Origin: Betaproteobacteria bacterium
Lineage (GTDB): Bacteria; Pseudomonadota; Gammaproteobacteria; Burkholderiales; Rhodocyclaceae
Direction: 5' to 3'
Assembly: GCA_028868235.1 (NCBI GenBank)
Contig: JAGWUW010000187.1
Location: forward strand, 1 to 5,741
DNA length: 5,741 bases
Both the position numbers and the translations under genes were made by a program. A model generated the notes under the pieces. The model searched no databases. It was not told where the DNA came from and worked only from the letters and a program-made list of their open reading frames with translations. This document shows positions 1-5,425 of this stretch, piece after piece (the stretch's first letter is position 1; each line of letters begins with the position of its first letter).

Positions 1-32
1 GTGTAAAACGCGATAGGATCAACGTCCTGCAT
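1..32 (-). CDS. Possible 5' end of a divergently transcribed gene (partial)
   Basis: Reading the minus strand from the ATG at 32-30 gives an open frame to the window edge, beginning MQDVDPIAFY. A GGAG Shine-Dalgarno (plus-strand CTCC at 42-45) sits 9 nt before this ATG, which is the main support. Only ten codons are visible, so openness alone proves little and the product cannot be named. If real, the gene is divergent from the ATP-grasp gene, with only 44 bp between the two start codons, so their promoters would share or overlap this gap. The alternative is that this is non-coding upstream DNA. Confidence 0.35.
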   Translation of the reverse strand, partial: MQDVDPIAFY

Positions 33-76
33 GGTAACGTGCTCCGTTAATCGCTTGAATATCTCCGTCACTACCA

Positions 77-1294
77 ATGACTTCGTCTTCCACCTGCCCA
101 TCGGCCACCTCCGAAACCCCATTTCTCGGGCTGGCCCCATTCCTTCGTCACAGCATCGCCGGCCTCGATTTGATGCCCGATACTCAGACCATGCTGGCCC
201 AGGCCGAAATCAACCCCCACGACGCCAACCTCTGGATGAATTTGTCGACTGCCATGCTGTGCCTGGGTCACCGCGATCTCGGTTTGTCCATTCAAGCGCA
301 AGCGCTTGGGATCCAGCGCATCTTCGCCCTGCCCGCCCGCCAGCAGCCTGCGCAGTTTCGCCTGTTGATGCTGATGACGGCCGGAGATCTGGCCGAGAAT
401 ACGCCGCTAGATTGCCTTCTCGAAAACAGCGACGTTGACCTGATCTACTATTACATCACGCCGGAATCGCCACTGGTCCATCCTATCCCGGAGCACGATG
501 CCGTCATGGTCGGCATTGGCGACTCCAGCGCCAACCAGAGCACGCTGGCCGCACTCGCCGAGGTGCTTGCCGATTGGCCAAAACCGGTCATTAACTCTGC
601 CCAGCATATTCCGAACACCGACCGCGGCATATTGAGCCAGTTACTGCAGGGCATTCCCGGCCTGCTTATCCCCTCAACCCTGCACGTCACACGCCAGCAA
701 CTCGAAGCCGTCGCTACCGGCAGGCAGCCGCTTGAAAGTTATGGAGACATCGAGTTCCCCATCATCGTGCGACCCATCGGCTCGCAAGCCGGCCGTAATC
801 TGGAGCGCCTCACGGCGCCTGGTGAACTGACAAGCTACTTGGCCCAGGTGGGCGAACCCGACTTTTTTGTCGCTCGCTTCATCGATTACAGCAGCCGCGA
901 CGGACGCTTCCGCAAATACCGCATCGCCATAATCGATGGCCACCCCTTCGCCTGCCACATGGCCGTTTCATCCCACTGGATGATTCATTACGTCAACGCC
1001 GGAATGTACGACGATCCCGCCAAGCGTAATGAAGAAGCGCGCTGGATGGCCGGTTTCGATGCTTTTGCCGCGCGGCATGGCGAAGCTCTCGCTACCATCC
1101 ACCAGCGCCTGAAGCTCGATTACTTCTGCATCGACTGTGCGGAAACCGAGGATGGACAACTGCTGATTTTCGAAGCCGACCATGTCATGGTGGTACACGC
1201 TATGGATCAGGTCGAGCTGTTCCCCTACAAACACCAGCATATGGCAAAGGTATCCCAGGCCTTCCGCGCCATGCTGTTGAGCCGGAGTGCATAA
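77..1294 (+). CDS. TPR-containing ATP-grasp-like ligase family protein
   Basis: This 405-residue protein has a short N-terminal tetratricopeptide-like helix pair at about residues 47-82 (DANLWMNLSTAMLCLG), then a pre-ATP-grasp region (about 110-210, with HIPNTDR and IPGLLIPSTL) and an ATP-grasp-like C-terminal part. Visible ligase-type elements are VRPIGSQAGR (231-240), the phosphate-binding strand and loop with Arg where Lys is common, FFVARFIDY, and a metal-site motif with D353 (IDCAE) and IFEAD (E366, D368), where Asp replaces the usual Asn of ExN. ATP-grasp enzymes join a carboxylate to an amine or thiol through an acyl-phosphate; the substrate here cannot be read from sequence. It is probably cytosolic, as no signal peptide or membrane segment is seen. 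ATG 77 is chosen because the frame is closed by stops at 14, 35 and 56 and the conserved-looking FLGLAPFLR stretch begins by residue 16. However, no Shine-Dalgarno precedes it, and ATG 173 is the next in-frame Met. The gene overlaps serC by one base. Confidence 0.75.
   Translation: MTSSSTCPSATSETPFLGLAPFLRHSIAGLDLMPDTQTMLAQAEINPHDANLWMNLSTAMLCLGHRDLGLSIQAQALGIQRIFALPARQQPAQFRLLMLMTAGDLAENTPLDCLLENSDVDLIYYYITPESPLVHPIPEHDAVMVGIGDSSANQSTLAALAEVLADWPKPVINSAQHIPNTDRGILSQLLQGIPGLLIPSTLHVTRQQLEAVATGRQPLESYGDIEFPIIVRPIGSQAGRNLERLTAPGELTSYLAQVGEPDFFVARFIDYSSRDGRFRKYRIAIIDGHPFACHMAVSSHWMIHYVNAGMYDDPAKRNEEARWMAGFDAFAARHGEALATIHQRLKLDYFCIDCAETEDGQLLIFEADHVMVVHAMDQVELFPYKHQHMAKVSQAFRAMLLSRSA
1284..1287 (+). 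promoter_or_regulatory. Shine-Dalgarno of serC inside the upstream gene
   Basis: GGAG lies in the last codons of the ATP-grasp gene, 6 nt before the ATG at 1294. Together with the stop/start overlap TAATG (1292-1296) it fixes the serC start and indicates translational coupling. Confidence 0.7.
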
Positions 1295-2385
1295 TGCATC
1301 CCAATAGCCTGAATTTTTCGGGGGGGCCTGGCGCCCTGCCCGAAAGCGTTCTGCTCCAATTGCAGGAAGCAATCATCAACGTTCCGGGTGTCGGCCTTTC
1401 AATCCTCGGCATCAGCCACCGCTCCGACTGGTTTGCCCAGGTCGTCGCTGAAACCGAAGCCAACATTCGGATCTTGCTTGGCATCGATAATCAATATCAC
1501 GTGCTGCTGCTGCAGGGCGGCGCCACGCAGCAGTTCTCCATGGTGCCGATGACGCTGCTGCGCGGCAAGACCCAGGCGGCGGATTATCTGCACACCGGCT
1601 ACTGGAGTGGCAAGGCCTTACCCGAGGCAAGGAGGGAAGGGGCGGTCCGTGTCCTGTGGAGTGGTGCTGAGGAAGGGTTTCATCATCTCCCTACCGACGA
1701 CGAGCTTCAGTACAACCCCGAAGCGCCTTACCTCCATTACATATCGAACGAGACGGTCGAAGGACTGCAGTTTCACCGGATCCTGGGCCTGAACGACGTA
1801 CCACGCATCTGCGACATGTCGTCGGACTTCCTGTCGCGGCCCTGTGCAGCCGAACGCTTTGCCCTGATTTATGCGCACGCCCAGAAAAATATTGGGCCGG
1901 CGGGGGTGACCGTCGTCCTGGTTCGCGATCAATTGCTCCAGGACAATCCCGTCGATTTGCCAGCTTTTCTCGATTACCGGACCCATGCACAGGCACACTC
2001 GAATTTCAATACGCCACCGGTCCTTGCTATCTACGTCGTCATGCTCGTGACGCGCTGGTTGCTCAACGACATCGGGGGACTGGAAAACATGGCGGCAATC
2101 AACCGCGCCAAGGCGGAAACGCTCTATGGGGCGCTGGATCGTAGTAATGGCTTCTACCGCGGACGCGCCGCCTTGCAAGACCGTTCACTGATGAATGTGT
2201 CGTTCAATCTGGAAACCCCGGAACGGGAACGCCAATTTCTCGAAAGCGCTGCACGCGCCGGTTTTTCGGGCCTCGGCGGGCACCGGGCGATCGGTGGTAT
2301 ACGTGCCTCGATCTATAACGCACTGACCTTGCCAGCTGCCGAAGCGTTGGCCAATTTCATGGACGACTTCCTACGGCACCCATAA
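1294..2385 (+). CDS. serC: Phosphoserine aminotransferase (SerC family)
   Basis: This 363-residue class V PLP aminotransferase is the usual length for SerC. SerC converts 3-phosphohydroxypyruvate and glutamate to O-phosphoserine in serine synthesis, and also makes 4-phosphohydroxythreonine for PLP synthesis. From memory of E. coli SerC, all key positions are present: NFSGGP at the N terminus, substrate-phosphate ligands H42/R43 (SHR), W104 stacking on PLP, T154 (SNET), D174 (CDMSSD), Q197 and the Schiff-base lysine K198 in AQKNIGPAG, N239/T240 (FNTPP), and H330/R331 and R337 in GGHRAIGGIRASIYNA. The QGGATQQF loop follows the non-enteric SerC pattern. It is cytosolic. It is coupled to the ATP-grasp gene by a one-base overlap, rather than lying in the gyrA-serC-pheA order common in betaproteobacteria. 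It could therefore be a second copy serving a dedicated pathway. The family call is firm; housekeeping versus specialised use is open. Confidence 0.93.
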   Translation: MHPNSLNFSGGPGALPESVLLQLQEAIINVPGVGLSILGISHRSDWFAQVVAETEANIRILLGIDNQYHVLLLQGGATQQFSMVPMTLLRGKTQAADYLHTGYWSGKALPEARREGAVRVLWSGAEEGFHHLPTDDELQYNPEAPYLHYISNETVEGLQFHRILGLNDVPRICDMSSDFLSRPCAAERFALIYAHAQKNIGPAGVTVVLVRDQLLQDNPVDLPAFLDYRTHAQAHSNFNTPPVLAIYVVMLVTRWLLNDIGGLENMAAINRAKAETLYGALDRSNGFYRGRAALQDRSLMNVSFNLETPERERQFLESAARAGFSGLGGHRAIGGIRASIYNALTLPAAEALANFMDDFLRHP

Positions 2386-2395
2386 TGCCGTGCCT

Positions 2396-2411
2396 TGGCA
2401 TGAGCATTGAT
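2396..2411 (+). promoter_or_regulatory. Weak sigma-54-like -24/-12 element upstream of the MoxR gene
   Basis: TGGCATG followed by four bases and TTGAT resembles TGGCACG-N4-TTGCW with exact spacing. However, the nearly invariant GC at -12 reads GA here. A start site near 2422 would leave a leader of about 80 nt before the ATG at 2501. The same stretch contains the small palindrome TGCCTTGGCA (2391-2400). The rest of the 115-bp gap between serC and the MoxR gene holds nothing else I recognise, and no T-tract terminator for serC. This is a low-confidence suggestion. Confidence 0.15.
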
Positions 2412-2490
2412 GTCATCCCGGTTGCGTATTCCTGTGCAGGGCACTTCCGACTCACCTTTCAGTCATACCATCCCTATCTCCCCTTTCGAC

Positions 2491-2496
2491 AAGAGA
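2491..2496 (+). promoter_or_regulatory. Ribosome binding site of the MoxR gene
   Basis: AAGAGA ends 4 nt before the ATG at 2501. It is a modest purine-rich match, but it is the only one near this start and supports the chosen ATG. Confidence 0.45.
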
Positions 2497-2500
2497 ATCC

Positions 2501-3343
2501 ATGAAATTCGAAGGTACCGATAGCTACGTCGCCACCCGCGACCTGACCCTGGCAGTCAATGCCGCCGTCGCCCTGCAACGCCCGCTGCTCATCAAGGGCG
2601 AGCCGGGTACCGGCAAGACGCTGCTCGCCGAGGAAGTGGCGCGGGCACTCAACATGCCGCTGTTCCAGTGGCACGTCAAATCGACAACCAAGGCCCAGCA
2701 GGGCCTCTACGAGTACGATGCAGTGTCGCGGTTACGCGACTCGCAGCTCGGCGATCCACGCGTCGAGGACATCTCGCACTACATCATGCATGGCGTGCTG
2801 TGGCAGGCCTTCGAATGCGAGCAGCCGTCGGTGGTACTGATCGACGAAATCGACAAGGCCGACATCGAGTTCCCCAACGACCTGCTGCGCGAACTCGACC
2901 GCATGGAATTCCATTGCTACGAACTGCACCGCACGATCAAGGCCAAGCACCGGCCGCTGATCATCATCACCTCGAACAACGAAAAGGAGCTGCCCGACGC
3001 CTTCCTGCGCCGCTGCTTCTTCCACTACATCAAGTTCCCGGACAAGGAGACGATGCAGCGCATCGTCGAGGTACATTTCCCGATCCTCAAGCATGAACTG
3101 CTGAAGGAGGCGCTGGAGGTCTTCTTTGACCTGCGCGAGGTCCCCGGCCTGAAGAAGAAGCCGTCGACCAGCGAACTGATCGACTGGCTGAAACTGCTGC
3201 TGGCCGAGGACATCCCGCCGGAAGTCCTACGCGCCAAGGATGCCAAGGACGCCATTCCGCCGCTGCACGGTGCCTTGCTCAAGAACGAGCAGGATGTGCA
3301 TCTGTTCGAACGACTGGCCTTCATGAGCCGCCGCAAGAGCTAA
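2501..3343 (+). CDS. MoxR-type AAA+ ATPase (CoxD-like chaperone)
   Basis: This 280-residue AAA+ ATPase of the MoxR group has a Walker A motif GEPGTGKT at 33-40, Walker B VVLIDE at 111-116 followed by IDKAD, sensor 1 in TSNN (157-160), and the arginine finger in FLRRC (168-172). A helical lid follows, to the C terminus. MoxR ATPases work as hexameric chaperones that remodel a client or help insert its metal cofactor, together with a von Willebrand A partner. The partner is the next gene, 3 nt downstream, of the CoxE type. That makes the pair resemble CoxD/CoxE of CO dehydrogenase maturation. It is less like NorQ/CbbQ, whose NorD/CbbO partners are much longer, or RavA/ViaA. No signal peptide is seen, so it is cytosolic. 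The client is unknown, because no molybdenum enzyme, oxidase or other metalloenzyme gene lies in the window. Confidence 0.92.
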   Translation: MKFEGTDSYVATRDLTLAVNAAVALQRPLLIKGEPGTGKTLLAEEVARALNMPLFQWHVKSTTKAQQGLYEYDAVSRLRDSQLGDPRVEDISHYIMHGVLWQAFECEQPSVVLIDEIDKADIEFPNDLLRELDRMEFHCYELHRTIKAKHRPLIIITSNNEKELPDAFLRRCFFHYIKFPDKETMQRIVEVHFPILKHELLKEALEVFFDLREVPGLKKKPSTSELIDWLKLLLAEDIPPEVLRAKDAKDAIPPLHGALLKNEQDVHLFERLAFMSRRKS

Positions 3344-3346
3344 GGC

Positions 3347-4522
3347 ATGCTGGTCGATTTCTTCCTGCACCTGAAGTCGCGCCAACTCCCGGTGTCGACC
3401 AAGGAGCTTCTGGCCCTGCTCGAAGCGCTGGAGGCGCGGCTGGTCACCGGCAGCCTGGACGATTTCTATCTCCTGTCGCGCACCCTGCTGATCAAGGACG
3501 AAGCGCTGTACGACCGCTTCGACCGGGCCTTTGGCGAATACTTCAAGGGCATCGAAGCCCTACCCGGCTTCGACGCCATGGTACCCGAGGAATGGCTGGA
3601 ACTGGCGGCGCGGAAACATCTCTCGGAAGCCGACCGCGCCCGCCTGCAGAAGCTGGGCTACGAGAAGGTGCTGGAGCAACTCAATGAGCGGCTGGCCGAG
3701 CAGAAGGAACGCCATGCCGGCGGCAGCAAGTGGATCGGCACCGCCGGCACCTCCCCTTTCGGCCACGGCGGCTACAACCCGGAGGGCGTGCGCATCGGCG
3801 GCGAATCGGTCGGCAATCGGACGGCGATCAAGGTGTGGGATCAGCGGGAATTCCGCAATCTCGACGACACGGTCGACCTCGGCGTGCGCAACATCAAGGT
3901 CGCCCTGCGCCGCCTGCGCCGCTTCGCCCGCAAGGGCGCGGCGACCGAACTCGACCTCGACGGCACCATCGCCGGCACGGCACGCAATGGCGGCTGGCTC
4001 GACCTGCAGCTGCGCCCGGAACGCCACAACGCCATCAAGGTCCTGCTCTTCCTCGACGTCGGCGGTTCGATGGACGATCACATCCAGGCCTGCGAGGAAT
4101 TGTTCTCCGCCGCCCGCGCCGAATTCAAGCATCTCGAGCATTTCTATTTCCACAACTGCGTCTATGAAAGCGTGTGGAAGGACAACCGCCGCCGGCACGG
4201 GGAAAAACTGCCGACCTGGGACGTCATCCACACCTACGGTCCGGACTACAAGCTGATTTTCGTTGGCGATGCCAGCATGAGCCCCTACGAAGTCGGACGC
4301 CCCGGCGGCAGCGTCGAACACTGGAACGAGGAAGCCGGCGACATCTGGCTTCAGCGCCTGGTCGATGCCTGGCCGCGAGCAGCCTGGCTCAACCCACTAG
4401 CTGAAAACTACTGGAACTACACGCCTTCGATTGGCATGATCCGCGCCGTGATCGGCAACGATCGGATGTTCCCGCTAACCCTGGACGGCTTGGAGCGGGC
4501 TATGCGCAGCCTGTCGAAATAA
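3347..4522 (+). CDS. VWA domain-containing CoxE-like protein (COG3825-like)
   Basis: The 391-residue protein has an alpha-helical N-terminal region (about 1-120), a charged segment ending KERHAG, and a glycine-rich conserved stretch at about 125-157 (GGSKWIGTAGTSPFG, then GGYNPEGVRIGG). Next come IKVWDQREFRNLDD and an Arg-rich stretch (RRLRRFARK). A von Willebrand factor A domain runs from about 230 to the end. Its metal-ion site is DVGGSMDD (D237, S241), with Gly in place of the first Ser of the classical DxSxS. A later acidic residue sits in GDASMSPYE (D308). As I recall, DVGGSMD is typical of this family. The domain probably binds the client or a metal and cooperates with the AAA+ ATPase encoded just upstream. 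ATG 3347 follows the ATPase stop by 3 nt, and the only purine stretch (AAGG 3342-3345) is very close to it, so coupled translation is likely. It is probably cytosolic or membrane-associated, with no transmembrane segment seen. Confidence 0.9.
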   Translation: MLVDFFLHLKSRQLPVSTKELLALLEALEARLVTGSLDDFYLLSRTLLIKDEALYDRFDRAFGEYFKGIEALPGFDAMVPEEWLELAARKHLSEADRARLQKLGYEKVLEQLNERLAEQKERHAGGSKWIGTAGTSPFGHGGYNPEGVRIGGESVGNRTAIKVWDQREFRNLDDTVDLGVRNIKVALRRLRRFARKGAATELDLDGTIAGTARNGGWLDLQLRPERHNAIKVLLFLDVGGSMDDHIQACEELFSAARAEFKHLEHFYFHNCVYESVWKDNRRRHGEKLPTWDVIHTYGPDYKLIFVGDASMSPYEVGRPGGSVEHWNEEAGDIWLQRLVDAWPRAAWLNPLAENYWNYTPSIGMIRAVIGNDRMFPLTLDGLERAMRSLSK

Positions 4523-4571
4523 TTGGGCTCGCCGTCCGTTTCGTCAAAATCATCAAAACCGTGAAGTAATC

Positions 4572-4588
4572 GATTTCCTCCCGGAATC
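4572..4588 (+). repeat. Imperfect inverted repeat between the VWA gene and the membrane-protein gene
   Basis: GATTTCC and GGAATC flank TCCC and can form a six-pair stem with one bulged T. There is no T-tract after it, so it is not a convincing intrinsic terminator. The 124-bp gap (4523-4646) also holds ATCAAAA-type AT-rich sequence at 4543-4558 but no clear sigma-70 promoter. Confidence 0.25.
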
Positions 4589-4612
4589 ATCACGTCGACA
4601 ATATTTCCATCC

Positions 4613-4629
4613 TGTCAGAAAACCTGACA
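4613..4629 (+). promoter_or_regulatory. Perfect 6-bp inverted repeat in the leader of the membrane NTF2-like gene
   Basis: TGTCAG (4613-4618) and CTGACA (4624-4629) are exact reverse complements separated by AAAAC. The element ends 6 nt before the Shine-Dalgarno and 17 nt before the GTG start. It could be an operator for a dimeric repressor or an RNA hairpin that affects ribosome access. It is not followed by T residues, so a terminator is unlikely. Direct function is inferred from position only. Confidence 0.4.
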
Positions 4630-4635
4630 CGTACC

Positions 4636-4642
4636 GAGGAAA
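4636..4642 (+). promoter_or_regulatory. Shine-Dalgarno that fixes the GTG start at 4647
   Basis: GAGGAAA lies about 6 nt before the GTG codon at 4647-4649. It is the best ribosome binding site in the window. It supports GTG over the internal in-frame ATG at 4761, which has no comparable site. Confidence 0.75.
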
Positions 4643-4646
4643 TATC

Positions 4647-5408
4647 GTGGCTACCGTAAATACCCTGCATACCGGACACCTGATTGACGCGGCCTTCCTG
4701 ACCCGCACGCGCCCCTCTTCTCGTCCGGAACTTCGCCTCGCCAGCAGCTATAAGGATGCCATGGCACAACGTCTGCATCAGTTGCAAACAGCGCTCGGTG
4801 ATGAGCAGGCTACTACCTCGAACAAGAACATGACATGCGCCGCAGAAGCAACGCCTGCTGACAGTCGTCAGTTCTGCACCGCCTCCGTCCTGCTCGCCAG
4901 CCTGGCCTCCGCTGTTTTGGGCGCCAGCGCCATGTGGTTCGCCCTGACCGCGAACGACTCGCGCACTGAACCGTCCTTGGTACCGGTCGCCGCCCTGGCA
5001 GCCCCGGCCGTTGCGGCACCAAGCCCTATACAAGTCCACGCCGAGCCGATCCTGGCAGCCGTTGCCGACGAAACGCAAATCGAGAATATGCTGGAGTCCT
5101 GGCTGCAGGCTTGGCGCGACCGCGACGTCGCCGCTTACCTGGACGCTTACGGTAGCGAGTTCATGCCAGCCGACGGTAGCAGTCACAGCAACTGGGCGGC
5201 AGCCCGCACCAAGAAGCTCGCCAGCGCAGGGGCGATCGACGTTCAGATACGGGACGTCACTATCACGCGCAAGACGCCTGACCTGTTCAAGGTCAGTTTC
5301 CATCAGGACTACGCGGCAGGCAGCTATCGCGAAGTCGGCCGCGCCAAGACCCTACTCATTGCCCGCACCGACGGCAACTGGAAAATCGCCCGCGAAATGC
5401 AGGACTAA
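4647..5408 (+). CDS. Single-pass membrane protein with periplasmic NTF2-like (Cds6-C/DUF4440-like) domain
   Basis: This 253-residue protein starts at GTG behind a strong GAGGAAA. Residues 1-75 are polar, with many Arg/Lys, and should stay in the cytoplasm. Residues about 77-101 (CTASVLLASLASAVLGASAMWFAL) form one transmembrane helix. Residues 105-140 are an Ala/Pro-rich linker. Residues about 143-250 resemble the NTF2-like fold found as Cds6-type C-terminal domains in betaproteobacterial TPR and L,D-transpeptidase proteins. Visible marks are ESWLQAWRDRDVAAYLDAYG, a W183-containing turn, alternating strands, and a closing KTLLIARTDGNWKIAREM. The domain would face the periplasm and may bind a ligand or protein; no catalytic residues can be assigned. 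The N-terminal tail is unlike anything I recognise. It looks monocistronic: 124 bp separates it from the VWA gene, and rnpB converges on its 3' end. Confidence 0.75.
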   Translation: MATVNTLHTGHLIDAAFLTRTRPSSRPELRLASSYKDAMAQRLHQLQTALGDEQATTSNKNMTCAAEATPADSRQFCTASVLLASLASAVLGASAMWFALTANDSRTEPSLVPVAALAAPAVAAPSPIQVHAEPILAAVADETQIENMLESWLQAWRDRDVAAYLDAYGSEFMPADGSSHSNWAAARTKKLASAGAIDVQIRDVTITRKTPDLFKVSFHQDYAAGSYREVGRAKTLLIARTDGNWKIAREMQD

Positions 5409-5425
5409 GCAGTTCTGAAGAAATT

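Noticed and set aside
1618..2178. Minus-strand open frame of 186 codons opposite serC
   Set aside because: The plus-strand SerC is complete with all catalytic residues; the antisense frame shows no motif.
2385..2401. ATGCC-N7-GGCAT inverted repeat just after serC as a terminator
   Set aside because: The stem is only five pairs, begins at the stop codon and has no T-tract after it.
3560..4321. Long minus-strand open frame of 253 codons opposite the VWA gene
   Set aside because: It is a shadow of the GC-rich coding strand: the plus-strand protein has clear family motifs, while the antisense translation is Ala/Val/Glu-rich without a recognisable domain or good start signal.
2501..4522. NorQ/NorD or CbbQ/CbbO assignment for the ATPase/VWA pair
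   Set aside because: NorD and CbbO are much longer than 391 residues, and the DVGGSMD and GYNPEGVRIG motifs fit CoxE-like COG3825 proteins better.
4595..4623. TCGACA as a sigma-70 -35 box for the membrane NTF2-like gene
   Set aside because: No acceptable -10 hexamer is found 16-18 nt downstream; the region reads CAGAAAAC.
4590..5303. Minus-strand open frame of 237 codons opposite the membrane NTF2-like gene
   Set aside because: The plus-strand frame has a strong Shine-Dalgarno, a membrane helix and an NTF2-like domain; the antisense product has no recognisable features and would start within the intergenic leader of the real gene.
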